64,000 bases of DNA, taken from CAVORB01 sp963736235 (GTDB taxonomy: Bacteria > Pseudomonadota > Gammaproteobacteria > Chromatiales > Chromatiaceae). Shown here in pieces: positions 36,237 to 45,073 of this stretch. Each line of letters begins with the position of its first letter. The first letter of the stretch is position 1. The notes below the pieces were generated by a model that ran no database searches, was not told where the DNA came from, and was given only the letters and a program-made list of their open reading frames with translations. The DNA lies in contig CAVTOR010000028.1 of assembly GCA_963736235.1 (NCBI GenBank), positions 1 through 64,000 on the forward strand, read 5' to 3'. Made by a program: the position numbers and the translations under genes.

Positions 36237-37793
36237 ATGACGACGCTCCGAATCGCCACCGTCGGCTTCGATAGATCGGAATCGACCTACGTCAAAACCA
36301 CCGTCGACCTGGCATCGGGACTGGACATCGGCGGCTGGCGTTATGTCGATACCCCTGACAGTGCCGATGTGGTCTTGGCCAATACCGCGAGCGGCAGCGG
36401 CCGGGCACTGATGCAGAGCCGGTTGGCGGCGCCCGAAGACGCGGCGCGCATCGTCGCCTGCAGTCCAGACGGTGGAGCCGGGGATTCGGCCACCCTGACC
36501 CTGCGGCGCCCGGTTACCTACGCTGCGCTGGTCGGACTGCTGCGCAGGGTGCAGGCGGAGCTTGCCTATGCACCGGCGGTCCCAGACCGGAACGGGGCCG
36601 CCTCCGCGCCGCCTGAAGACCAGGTAAGCAAACGGTCAGCGATCGACGTCAAGGTGTCGGCACCGCCAACGGCGCGGGAGTTAACCGCTGACGACAACGT
36701 TGCGGTCGACTTCACGGACAGTCAGCCCCCTAGTGCCGACGAAAAGCGAGCGGCCGACCCCGAACCCCCGACCGCCGAGACCAAGTCCATTTCGGAGACG
36801 CCCGGGCGTCAGTCTGAGCTTGAGCAGCACGAAAGCGGCTCGCCGTCTGAGCAGACTCCTGCGACGAAGATGATCGAAGGAACGGTTTCGCAGCCAGAAG
36901 GGGGAGAAAAGGAGCTCGGTGACAAGGATCGAGCGGCCGACCCCGAACCCCTGATCGCCGAGACCAAGTCCATTTCGGACACGCCCCGGCTTCAGCCTGA
37001 GCTTGAGCAGCACGAAAGCGGCTCGCCGTCTGAGCAGACTCCTGCGGCGAACACGATCGAAGGAACGGTTTCGCAGCCAGAAGTGGGAGAAAAGGAGCTC
37101 GGTGACAAGGATCGACCGGCGCGGAAGTTCTTCGAAGTCGCCAGGATGCTGGGCCTCATCAAGAGAGCAATGGATCAGGGGCAGGTCACGGCCATCATGC
37201 ACCGGCGGTATCCCACGGTATGGATATACCCGGACCAAGGAGTCTATGCCACGCCTTCCCACGGGGCGCTGGTCCCCGCGATGTTCCGCACCCTGGCATC
37301 CGAGTTCACGCTGCGCCCGATGGGCTCCTCGCGGGCACGGGAGCCGCTGCCGAGCTGGGAAAAAGGGCGCCTGGGCAGACTGTTGTATTTGGCTGCCCTG
37401 TACGGCTCAGAGGGCCGATTGCGCGAGGGATGTCACTTCGGGGACAAGCTGCGCTTGGTGGCCAAGCCGGACTTTACGACCGTACCCGGCGTCACCGAAT
37501 ACCGAGCCATAGCCCGCTTCATGCTGAAGCGGAGTGCGGACATCTCCACCATTGCCGCGGGAACCGGGGTGTCGGCTGAGACCGTGATCGATTTCTGTAA
37601 TGCCTGCGACGAGGTCTTGCTGATCGAGAGGGAGTCGGCGTTACCGCAACCCGGCGGCGTGCAACGAGCCGCGGATCGGCACAACGCGGAGCTGTACCTT
37701 ACCGATGACCCATGGCGCATCGCGAGCGCGTCCACAGCGAGGAGTCCTGGGCTGCTGAGGCGCTTTCAGGCGCTGTTCCACAGATCGGCGTGA
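36237..37793 (+). CDS. Protein of unknown function in the ODP/roadblock cluster
   Basis: I do not recognise the family. The 518-residue product has an N-terminal globular domain of about 110 residues (TLRIATVGFDRSESTYVKTT; DSADVVLANTASGSGRALMQ) that looks receiver-like in size. A highly acidic linker of about 190 residues contains a 61-residue tandem duplication. The C-terminal domain, from about residue 300, has RRYPTVWIYPDQGVYATPS and ends with a predicted helix-turn-helix-like segment (ADISTIAAGTGVSAETVIDF). No transmembrane segments are seen. The ATG at 36237 is used; GAGGAG lies rather far upstream (17 bases). Confidence 0.7.
   Translation: MTTLRIATVGFDRSESTYVKTTVDLASGLDIGGWRYVDTPDSADVVLANTASGSGRALMQSRLAAPEDAARIVACSPDGGAGDSATLTLRRPVTYAALVGLLRRVQAELAYAPAVPDRNGAASAPPEDQVSKRSAIDVKVSAPPTARELTADDNVAVDFTDSQPPSADEKRAADPEPPTAETKSISETPGRQSELEQHESGSPSEQTPATKMIEGTVSQPEGGEKELGDKDRAADPEPLIAETKSISDTPRLQPELEQHESGSPSEQTPAANTIEGTVSQPEVGEKELGDKDRPARKFFEVARMLGLIKRAMDQGQVTAIMHRRYPTVWIYPDQGVYATPSHGALVPAMFRTLASEFTLRPMGSSRAREPLPSWEKGRLGRLLYLAALYGSEGRLREGCHFGDKLRLVAKPDFTTVPGVTEYRAIARFMLKRSADISTIAAGTGVSAETVIDFCNACDEVLLIERESALPQPGGVQRAADRHNAELYLTDDPWRIASASTARSPGLLRRFQALFHRSA
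36747..37112 (+). repeat. Tandem duplication of 183 bases inside the linker
   Basis: Two in-frame units of 183 bases (36747-36929 and 36930-37112) encode 61-residue blocks that begin RAADPEP and end ELGDKD. They differ at roughly a dozen residues (for example SETPGRQSELEQ against SDTPRLQPELEQ). The duplication lengthens a disordered acidic linker. Confidence 0.92.
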
Positions 37794-37872
37794 ATGGGAA
37801 GAACACCCGGGCGGCGGCGCGCGTTCGAAATCGCGTCTGTTTGATCGTTGAGTACGGTCGGCCGAGGGGCGA

Positions 37873-38646
37873 GTGAGCGAGCACATCGTCGAGTGCATCA
37901 ACGACGACGACGCGGAGAGCGCGGCCCACGACGCCGCCTCTGACGCCCTGCCGATCGAGCCGAGTCTATTTCCAGAACCTCGGGGCCTCGTCCCCAGGAA
38001 CCCCGGCACGCGATCGCAGCTTCTGTATTTGCGTCACCTGGAAAGGCGCATCCAGAGAAACCCCCGTGACCTCCACGCCCACGTACGTCGAACGCTCATG
38101 TATCGGACCCTAGGCGACAGGGACGCCGGTTTCGGCGCCTTGATCGACCTGTTCTTGATCCTCGGGCCACGGGGGCTGCAACTGCGCGAGAACCTGCTCC
38201 TGCTATGGGAGGGCAAGCTACCGAAAGCTCAGTATCGGTTTCTCTGCGCTCGCCTCATATCCGGCCTGCAGGCCTCGGAACCCTTACCGGATGGGGTGAG
38301 CTCACTCCTGGCAAAAGGCATAACCGGTATTACGACCATCGTCGAGGTCAGCGAAGACGCGCCGAGTACCTTCGAGGACCCGGTGCGCCGCGCCCAAGAG
38401 CACCTGGCGAAGGGCGATCGGGCCTCGGCCCAGGCAATTCTCGAGGCAGCTTTCAGAGACGATCCTGGCCGCGAAGATGTGTGCCGGGAACTGATCGGAC
38501 TCTACCGGCGTGAGAACCTGCGTGAGTCATTTTTCAGGACCTATGTGGAAGGCCTGAGCCGTCGGCTTGCGGTGCCCCAACTGTGGGAAGATACGGAAAG
38601 GTTCTTTCGCGGTATGGTCCCTCCTCATTCCCCTGAGTCCTCTTGA
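37873..38646 (+). CDS. Helical repeat protein of unknown function
   Basis: This 257-residue protein has no family I can name. Residues about 165-235 have TPR-like helix pairs (EHLAKGDRASAQAILEAAFR; VCRELIGLYRRENLRESFFR). The N-terminus is acidic and a middle helical segment contains YLRHLERRIQRNPRDLHAHV. It starts at GTG 37873 with GAGGGG upstream and follows the gene at 36237 by 79 bases on the same strand. The TPR-like part suggests a protein-protein scaffold in the cluster, as inference. Confidence 0.65.
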   Translation: MSEHIVECINDDDAESAAHDAASDALPIEPSLFPEPRGLVPRNPGTRSQLLYLRHLERRIQRNPRDLHAHVRRTLMYRTLGDRDAGFGALIDLFLILGPRGLQLRENLLLLWEGKLPKAQYRFLCARLISGLQASEPLPDGVSSLLAKGITGITTIVEVSEDAPSTFEDPVRRAQEHLAKGDRASAQAILEAAFRDDPGREDVCRELIGLYRRENLRESFFRTYVEGLSRRLAVPQLWEDTERFFRGMVPPHSPESS

Positions 38647-38743
38647 CGGAGCACCTAGGGGGTGCCGATCCACTTCAAAGTCCCAGATGGAGCCAGACTC
38701 CGCCCGTTGCCGAGGCAACTGGAGTATCGAATCTAACCTTTGG

Positions 38744-39388
38744 ATGACCGCGCGCATGGCCGAGTATCGACTCGTCGATCAGCTCTATCTACTACCGACT
38801 GCCGCCGGGGCCTTCTTCGCGGTGGCCGACCGCGACGATGAACCGATCCGCCGCCTATTGCTCGCCCTTTTGCGTCATCGGACCAGCCCGCTGGCGGACG
38901 TGTCCAGTCTCTGCCAATGGTTGGAAATGACGGACGGACAAGGTGTGTTGAAGGTGCTGCACCGAGCGCAGACCTTGTCCTTGGTTCAGGGCGAGCGCGA
39001 ACCTCGACAGGTAACGGATTTCGGCATCGGTCGTGAGCTTCGGGACCTGCTGCCCGCGCTCTCCTCGCTCGGCAAGGGCCTGCTCGTGGATTGGAACGGA
39101 TTGTCGCTGGCTCGCTGCGGCCTCGACGACGAGACCGCCGAGGCGCTGTCGGCACTGAGCGCGGACCTGGTCTCCGTGCAATTGCGACACTACTCCCGCT
39201 TGGCGAAGAGTCTACGCTTGCCAGTTCAAGGCTGGGCAGCGGTCGACGCCTACGGAGCCAGCCGTATCGGCGCCTGGCCCCTATTCGTCGGCGATGAGCG
39301 ATTCATGCTGGTGTTGCTGGGCGAACCGCGCCTCAATCGGCAGGAGTTCGTCACTCTGGTATGGATGCTCATCAGCCGCTACGGGTAG
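38744..39388 (+). CDS. Protein of unknown function with a possible roadblock-like C-terminus
   Basis: A 214-residue protein. The N-terminal half (FFAVADRDDEPIRRLLLALL; QWLEMTDGQGVLKVLHRAQT) looks like a winged-helix or helical domain. The C-terminal half has LGKGLLVDWNGLSLARCGLD, EALSALSADLVSVQLR and FMLVLLGEPRLNRQEFVTLV, an alternation that resembles a diverged roadblock fold. If so, it could pair with the LC7 protein encoded at 35499. ATG 38744 is used; ATG 38756 is also possible. Next is the hemerythrin gene, 290 bases on. Confidence 0.6.
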   Translation: MTARMAEYRLVDQLYLLPTAAGAFFAVADRDDEPIRRLLLALLRHRTSPLADVSSLCQWLEMTDGQGVLKVLHRAQTLSLVQGEREPRQVTDFGIGRELRDLLPALSSLGKGLLVDWNGLSLARCGLDDETAEALSALSADLVSVQLRHYSRLAKSLRLPVQGWAAVDAYGASRIGAWPLFVGDERFMLVLLGEPRLNRQEFVTLVWMLISRYG

Positions 39389-39678
39389 ATGTCAGATTCT
39401 TGGAGGCAATGGTCGCTGTCCGGCCGAACCCGGATAGCGCGGATGCCTCGAGCGAGTAGCTGGTGTAGGCTCCTGTGACGACCCGATGCGCGGGGATGCA
39501 GGCAATCAGCTCCAGCGAGAGGCGCATCTCCGAATTTTTTGTTCAAGCTGCAAATGAGGCAGGCTCTTTCGGGGGCGGAAGCCTGGCTTCGGGTAGCCTC
39601 CGGTTTAGCCGACGCGCTATTTTCTCGCAGGTAACAATCTTCAACGTAACTAGTCAAATTCCCTCAGGTTAAGACCCC

Positions 39679-40080
39679 ATGAAAGATATCGTTTGGGATA
39701 ATACGCTCAGTGTCGATGTACCGGAAATCGATGAAGATCACCGCAGGCTTGTCGACCTTTTTAATACCCTCAATCACTCTGTAGAGGAAAAAGATGCGAC
39801 AACCTATATCGAGGCGGTGATGGAGGAGCTGATAAGTTGCACGGTCTGGCACTTTAGGCACGAAGAGCGATTGATGCTGAAGTATGGCTACGGCGGTTCG
39901 TTGCAACACAAGACGGAGCATCAGGAGTTAATCGAAAGCGTCAAGACGCTGCAGCGAAAGTTACGGCAGGAGGGCGAATCGGTCTTGAGTGAAGATCTCA
40001 AGTTTCTGGAGCATTGGTTGACCGGGCATATCCTTGGCGCCGATAAGGACTTGGGCGAATTTCTTTGCGAGGTGATGTAG
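39679..40080 (+). CDS. Bacteriohemerythrin
   Basis: This is a full-length 133-residue oxygen-binding hemerythrin with the ligand pattern visible: VDVPEIDEDHRRLVDLFNTL (His/Glu), CTVWHFRHEERLM (HxxxE), HKTEHQELI (HxxxH) and FLEHWLTGHILGADKDLG (HxxxxD). The diiron site binds O2 reversibly, for sensing, storage or delivery. It ends the plus-strand series that begins at 36237. The last 42 codons and the following 150 bases are duplicated at 48713-49001. Confidence 0.93.
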   Translation: MKDIVWDNTLSVDVPEIDEDHRRLVDLFNTLNHSVEEKDATTYIEAVMEELISCTVWHFRHEERLMLKYGYGGSLQHKTEHQELIESVKTLQRKLRQEGESVLSEDLKFLEHWLTGHILGADKDLGEFLCEVM

Positions 40081-40227
40081 GGTCCGTACGGGAAACCTTT
40101 CCTCTCGGGCCATTTTTCCGCGATGGTGGCTACGCCGCATGATGTATGGCGGTAGACCGTCGATATGGATGCGCAGACGCCGAGGCCTGAAAAACGTAGA
40201 TTAGGGAAGCCCTGTTCGTCTGCATCG
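39941..40227 (+). repeat. Segmental duplication, left copy part 1 (hemerythrin 3' end and flank)
   Basis: About 287 bases covering the last codons of the hemerythrin gene and its downstream flank match 48713-49001 in direct orientation at roughly 90 percent by eye. Homology ends near TGCATCG on both sides. The second half of the duplicated block is at 42294 on this side but directly adjacent on the right side. Confidence 0.9.
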
Positions 40228-40521
40228 CTAGTGTAGTGCGCTCGAAATTGCGGAACTTATCGGAGGCATGCACATCCGCGATTTTTCCTGATTTGGATCT
40301 TCCCAACCCGACGAACGGGCGGAAACTTGGCTGCCAGCAATAGTTTCCGGGAATTTTGGGACGCGTTCCCTTCGTCGTTATAAGTGCCAAACAGACTGGC
40401 GCAGTACACTAGCAGCCGTTCAGGAGGAGAGATCGGGAGGATTACTGCCCACGCCGGAACGTAAGCCTTCCTTACGCCGCGCTCCGGTGACAGGCGACCA
40501 ACCGCCACCTGCCAGGGCCGG
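40228..40521. other. Non-coding gap after the duplicated flank
   Basis: No gene is supported here. It contains TTGCGGAAC near 40250, similar to TTGCGGACC near 42298, which may mark the ends of a 2-kb insertion. Otherwise featureless up to the terminator at 40522. Confidence 0.5.
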
Positions 40522-40546
40522 AAAAAACCCCGCCCAAGCGGGGTTT
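40522..40546 (-). terminator. Rho-independent terminator
   Basis: On the minus strand, a stem pairing CCCCGC with GCGGGG (40528-40543) is followed by six T residues. It lies 55 bases after the stop of the small secreted protein gene at 40601. Confidence 0.8.
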
Positions 40547-40600
40547 GCGTTCACGAGAGCAGCCTTGCCGGGCGGAGCAGCCCCAAGCGGACAGCATGAA

Positions 40601-41035
40601 CTATTGCATTTGGCTTGCACCCTGCCCGATGCCCTCGGAGACCGTCACCGTGACAAGCCCGTCCGGGTTCGGATCAGAGACCTCGATGTCGAGAGATGAT
40701 TCCCGAGTCACTTCTCGGGCGCCTCGGGCGATGGCCTGGTCGCTGGACGATTCCTCTTGGCTTGCTTGACCCATCGCGTCGGCAAGCGCTTGAATTACCT
40801 CGTCCTCGAACCCGCTTGATACCGTTACGGTAAGCACCCTCGTCATATCTGAGCCAGTGCCGATCGTGGACAAATCCACTTCCAGATGCGGAGAATCCGC
40901 GAGAATGAGGTTCTCGTCGATCATCTCATACACGTCGTCCGTAACAACGCCTTCCGCCATGTGATGCGAGATTGCCGGTGCAGTGATGAGCAGGGCAACG
41001 GCTGCTGCTGCGATGGATGTGAGAATCGTTTTCAT
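40601..41035 (-). CDS. Small secreted protein of unknown function
   Basis: The 144-residue product has a signal peptide (MKTILTSIAAAAVALLITAP, cleavage near AISHH). The mature part is acidic, with VVTDDVYEMIDENLILADSP, then a beta pattern LTVTVSSGFEDEVIQALADA and a Ser/Glu-rich end. No family recognised. AGGAGG lies seven bases before ATG 41035, and a clear terminator follows, so it is a monocistronic unit. It is within DNA inserted between the split halves of the left duplication. Confidence 0.75.
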   Translation of the reverse strand: MKTILTSIAAAAVALLITAPAISHHMAEGVVTDDVYEMIDENLILADSPHLEVDLSTIGTGSDMTRVLTVTVSSGFEDEVIQALADAMGQASQEESSSDQAIARGAREVTRESSLDIEVSDPNPDGLVTVTVSEGIGQGASQMQ

Positions 41036-41620
41036 TTCGATGCCTCCTAGGCCCGCACAATCCAATTGAATGGTAGGTGATTGTAGGAAAACGCGAATGA
41101 CTTGGAGGCAACGATAGGGCCTAAGGTGATCTTCGTCAGCATTCGCCGGTATTCGCATGCTCCCGCAAATTGATTTGCGAATTATCCTTGACGGAGCGAT
41201 TTGAGCCCGGGGTCCTGAAGGCAGAGGGAGTGAATTCACGTTGAGGGTTTCACTCGGCTCGGGTGAATCGGGTATGGGAGTCGAGTTATTGGCCGTCCCC
41301 GCCGAGAATCAGGTGGTACATCCGTCTGCCGCGGGAAAAGCGATATCCTCATTGCAGACATTCGCTTCGATGAGGCCATAGACGGCTCACGACCCTGGAG
41401 AGACGTCGAACCTTGGGTTTGCGGCAGCAGTTACGCAACCGAAAACCGACGTAAAACTACCCCGCGTTCCCCCATCCCGCCCGCCGGGCGTCTGGACTTT
41501 TCCTTCCTGTCGATCCAGGCCCCGCCCTATGATCGTGGCCCAGTAATACCCGCTAGCCGGTGCCGCATACGGAGCCTATTCGCGGCCGCTGCAAAGCCTG
41601 TCGCTTCGGACCCCGCAGGG
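41036..41620. other. Gap without recognisable gene
   Basis: 585 bases between two minus-strand genes. The right part follows the stop of the gene at 41621 and the left part should hold the promoter of the secreted protein gene. I see no coding, tRNA or clear repeat signal. Confidence 0.5.
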
Positions 41621-42019
41621 CTAGAGCGCCACGCGGCCGGATTCCAGAGCGTCCTGGTAGCACAGGACCTTTTGGTACACGTACTGGTAGCAGGAGCCGT
41701 CGCACATCTCCGAGTTGAAGCGGGCGTAGGACTCCGCGAAGACCACCACGGGGTCAGCACCCTCTTTGGCAATCCGCACCTTGACGTAGCCGCCCATCCG
41801 CGGGTTGCAGTCCAGGTACACTTGATAGCTGGCACCGTCAAGGCGCTCGCGCCACGCGGGGAACAGGATTTCCCCAACGTCGTCGAGCTGCTGGGCGTAG
41901 CCGTTGGCCTCCTCCATGGTGAACCCCGACTCCGTGTGGTATCGCAAGGCTTTGCGCACCTCGTCGAATGCGGATGAAAGCCTCGTCAAGTCCTCCGCCT
42001 GCCTGCTGATCCGATGCAT
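41621..42019 (-). CDS. Small hypothetical protein
   Basis: A 132-residue soluble protein of unknown family with RQAEDLTRLSSAFDEVRKAL (helical), then ASYQVYLDCNPRMGGYVKVR and four Cys in the C-terminal half (CDGSCYQYVYQKVLCY). AGGAGG directly abuts the ATG at 42025 but is six bases from the ATG at 42019, so the latter is the likely start. It lies in the insertion that splits the left duplicated block. Confidence 0.65.
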   Translation of the reverse strand: MHRISRQAEDLTRLSSAFDEVRKALRYHTESGFTMEEANGYAQQLDDVGEILFPAWRERLDGASYQVYLDCNPRMGGYVKVRIAKEGADPVVVFAESYARFNSEMCDGSCYQYVYQKVLCYQDALESGRVAL

Positions 42020-42293
42020 AGACATCCTCCTGGGATTGGTGTCTGTTCGTGTCGAGAGCCGATTATCCTGACGCCAGTGGTCGGACTCCGACCGTCGCAT
42101 GGATTCTACGTCCGGGGCTTGGCGTAGTTGTTGACGATTCGCATTCTGGGGGAGCGTGCGAGGCGCCGGTGGGCGGGCCGGCAAACGCACCTCCGCAATC
42201 AGCGCAACGAGGAAATCGCTGGCTTTAGGGCTGATGTCCCTTAATGGCCGGTTGCGCCAGCTGAGCAAGGCGGTGTCAACGACCGTTTCCGCC

Positions 42294-42545
42294 ACATTGC
42301 GGACCCTAAGGGTCGGGCTCCCATCTTCGGCAACGGGTCGAGTGCAGGCTTCGACACGCCACCGGTCTTGCGGTGGTCCCTTGGTGTGGGTGAGCGGGCC
42401 AGTGGTGGAGGCGGGTTTGGGTCATCACGCTTATCCGGCTGGACTTATAGCAGCACCAGGGTAGCGAGACCGAGGAAGGCGAAGAAGCCCACCACGTCCG
42501 TGACCGTGGTCAGTCCTACGCTTCCGGCCAGCGCCGGCTGGACGC
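42294..42545 (+). repeat. Segmental duplication, left copy part 2 (mgtE 3' end and flank)
   Basis: About 250 bases matching 49012-49252 in direct orientation: the non-coding flank (GGGCTCCCATCTTCGGCAA) and the last codons of mgtE. Homology fades after about 42545. Confidence 0.88.
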
Positions 42546-42550
42546 CCGCA
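42445..42550 (-). pseudogene. mgtE: mgtE 3'-end fragment
   Basis: The minus strand encodes TTVTDVVGFFAFLGLATLVL and a stop, identical to the last residues of the full mgtE at 49164. Upstream sequence is unrelated to MgtE, and no start exists. It is a dead fragment left by the segmental duplication. Confidence 0.9.
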
Positions 42551-42696
42551 CGGCCCGGCACCCACCCGCCGAAAAGCTGACGCGGGTCAACGGGGATACC
42601 CACGGCAGCGCCTATGGTCATGGTGCGGGGGTCGCCCGTCGCGCTCACCAGGAGTGAACCCCGTGGACCTGCGCGAACGCTCATGAGGAGACCGCC

Positions 42697-44388
42697 GTGA
42701 CCACCCAAGTCAAACGCCATCAGATCGATTCCTTGGACGACCCGATCTTACCTGTGACCAAACGCGGGAAGGAGGTGCTGTGCGACCCGATGCTGAACAA
42801 GGGCAGCGGATTCCCAGACAGCGAACGTGACGCCTTGCGCATCCGCGGCCTGGTGCCGCCCCAAGTCGTCAGCATCGACGACCAGGTGACGCGCGTGATG
42901 GAGAACTTCCACCGCCAGGCGAACGACCTGGAGCGTTACATCCACCTGGAGACCCTGCACGACCGCAACGAGACCCTCTACTTCCGGGTCCTGCTCACCC
43001 ACCTGCGTGAGCTCACCCCCATCGTCTACACCCCCACGGTCGGCAAGGCGTGCAGCCACTTTGGCCACATCTACCGGCGCGCCCGGGGCATGTACTTCAG
43101 CGCGGCGGAGGTACCCTGCTTCGACGACATGGTGCACAACTGGCCGGAGGAGGAGGTCGACATCGTCGTAGTCACCGACGGCAGCCGCATCCTGGGCCTG
43201 GGGGACCTTGGCGCGAACGGCATGGGTATCCCCATCGGCAAGCTCTCCCTCTACGTGGTGGGTGCCGGCGTCTACCCGTATCGCACCCTACCGGTGATGC
43301 TCGACCTCGGCACCAACGATGCCGCCCTGCGCGAGGATCCGCTGTATCTGGGCGAACGCATCCCGCGTCTGACCGGAGATGCGTACTATGCGGCGGTGGA
43401 CGCCTTTGTGGGCGCTGTGCACAAACGCTGGCCCCGCGCCCTGATTCAGTTCGAGGACTTCTCCAACGACCATGCCTTCCCTCTGCTCGCGCGCTACCGC
43501 GACGATATCCTGTGCTTCAACGATGACATTCAGGGCACCGGGGCCGTCGCCCTAGCCGGGATCCTGAGCGCCCTGCGCATCACTGGGCAGACACTGGCCG
43601 ACCAGCGGGTGGTATTCCTGGGAGCGGGCTCCGCCGCGCGCGGCATCGCCGACGCCATCGCCGCCGGCATGATGCAGGCGGGCGGGCTGACCCTGGAGCA
43701 GGCCCGCGAGCGTATCTGGATGCTGGACACCAAGGGCCTTGTCACCCGCGAACGCCTCGCCTCCCTGCCCGAGCACAAGCGCCCCTTCGCTCGCGAAGCG
43801 CCGCCGCTGACCGGTTTGGTCGAGGTCATCCGCCACGTGCGCCCTACGGTCCTGATCGGCGTGTGTGGCCAGCCGGGTGCCTTCACCGAGGAGGCGCTGC
43901 GTGAGCTGACCCGCCACTGCGCGCGGCCCATCGTCTTTTCCCTCTCCAACCCCACCGCGAAGGCCGAGTGCACCGCCGAGCAGGCATACGAATGGACCGA
44001 GGGGGCGGCGATTTTCGCGAGCGGCAGTCCCTTCCAACCGGTCGCCCGCGGCGGGCACTTGTTCGTACCCGGGCAGTGCAACAACATGTACATCTTCCCC
44101 GGGGTCGGGATGGGTGCGCTGAGCTGCCGGGCGCGGCGGGTGACGGACACCATGTTTTACGCCGCCGCGCGCACCCTGGCCGAGCAGGTGGGGGAGGATA
44201 GTTTGGGGGTGGGACGCCTGTACCCAGACCTCGCCCTGATCCGGGAGATCTCCACCCGCATCGCCGCCGCCGTGTGCGAGGTCGCCTTCGACCAAGGCCT
44301 CGCCGGCATCGAGCCCCCGGACGACCTCGAGTCCTTCATCCGCGAACGGATGTTCCAGCCGCACTATGTGCCGTATGAGGCGGTGTGA
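42697..44388 (+). CDS. maeA: NAD-dependent malic enzyme (oxaloacetate-decarboxylating malate dehydrogenase)
   Basis: Converts malate to pyruvate and CO2 with reduction of NAD. The malic N-domain has LTPIVYTPTVGKACSHFGHI, VTDGSRILGLGDLGANGMGI and IQFEDFSNDHAFPLLARYRD (metal-binding Glu/Asp), with FNDDIQGTGAVALAG. The NAD domain has VVFLGAGSAARGIADAI and VFSLSNPTAKAECTAEQA. At 563 residues it matches the MaeA/SfcA size. GTG 42697 has GGAGA upstream. It has no frame breaks. It lies inside the segment bounded by the direct repeats, so it may have arrived with it. Confidence 0.96.
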   Translation: MTTQVKRHQIDSLDDPILPVTKRGKEVLCDPMLNKGSGFPDSERDALRIRGLVPPQVVSIDDQVTRVMENFHRQANDLERYIHLETLHDRNETLYFRVLLTHLRELTPIVYTPTVGKACSHFGHIYRRARGMYFSAAEVPCFDDMVHNWPEEEVDIVVVTDGSRILGLGDLGANGMGIPIGKLSLYVVGAGVYPYRTLPVMLDLGTNDAALREDPLYLGERIPRLTGDAYYAAVDAFVGAVHKRWPRALIQFEDFSNDHAFPLLARYRDDILCFNDDIQGTGAVALAGILSALRITGQTLADQRVVFLGAGSAARGIADAIAAGMMQAGGLTLEQARERIWMLDTKGLVTRERLASLPEHKRPFAREAPPLTGLVEVIRHVRPTVLIGVCGQPGAFTEEALRELTRHCARPIVFSLSNPTAKAECTAEQAYEWTEGAAIFASGSPFQPVARGGHLFVPGQCNNMYIFPGVGMGALSCRARRVTDTMFYAAARTLAEQVGEDSLGVGRLYPDLALIREISTRIAAAVCEVAFDQGLAGIEPPDDLESFIRERMFQPHYVPYEAV

Positions 44389-45073
44389 GCGCGGGCGAAT
44401 CCCCTGTCTTCCGTCAGGCCGGTCGTGGCAGAAGATTTCAAGCGTGCCGAGCTTGGTCCCGTCAAGGGAAAGGCGGGACGACCGGCAAGTTTTCTTTGCC
44501 GCGCTCCTCCTGCGTGCCGAGGTGCGCTATCGGGACCACCAGCGCTGGTTCCCAGTGCCGGAAACCACTTTAAGAATCCAACCGTCCGCAGGATCGGGCA
44601 ACGGACGCAGCTTGGCGCTCGCTGCTCCTGAGTCGCGTGCCGACGCGATGCGCCGAACAGGTGGTGCGCAAGGCCGCCTCCCCGTGGGTACATCGTCCAT
44701 TGTGCGGCGTCCCGGCACGGTGATCTGATCCGGCGCGCAGATCGGATCCGTTCGTGAAACCCTGAACTGTAAAGGAGGGGAACCACTTGGACAGGGCGTC
44801 GTTCTTCCACGTCAACTCCTCGGCTCGATCATTTTGGCTGCGGTCCTCACGTTTCGGGCGATTAGTGCACAAGGCGGGTCCCTGCGAAACCCGAACGGTG
44901 GGCGGCGGACTGTGTGGGAAAGACCTCGAATGGAAGTTTGAATCAGTGGATTGCCGTAGGGTTCGAGTCACGGACGCAACGTTGGCCTGTAATTTGCAGC
45001 GGTCGGTGCGGCACTTTCCCCCGATACGGACTGACTGATCCTGCCGGGATCGCTAGATTAGGAGGAGGACTTG
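44389..45073. other. Gap without recognisable gene
   Basis: 685 bases between maeA and the secreted FG-GAP protein gene. Only short open frames without family-like sequence were seen on either strand. GGAGGAGGAC just before 45074 is the ribosome site of the next gene. Confidence 0.5.

Noticed and set aside
39389..39678. Possible fragment of a methylated-DNA-cysteine methyltransferase on the minus strand (IPAHRVV resembles the IPCHRVV motif).
   Set aside because: The catalytic Cys is absent, the similarity covers only seven residues, and flanking sequence does not match the family.
44940..44990. GGGTTCGAGTCAC resembling a tRNA T-arm.
   Set aside because: No matching acceptor, D or anticodon stems were found around it.
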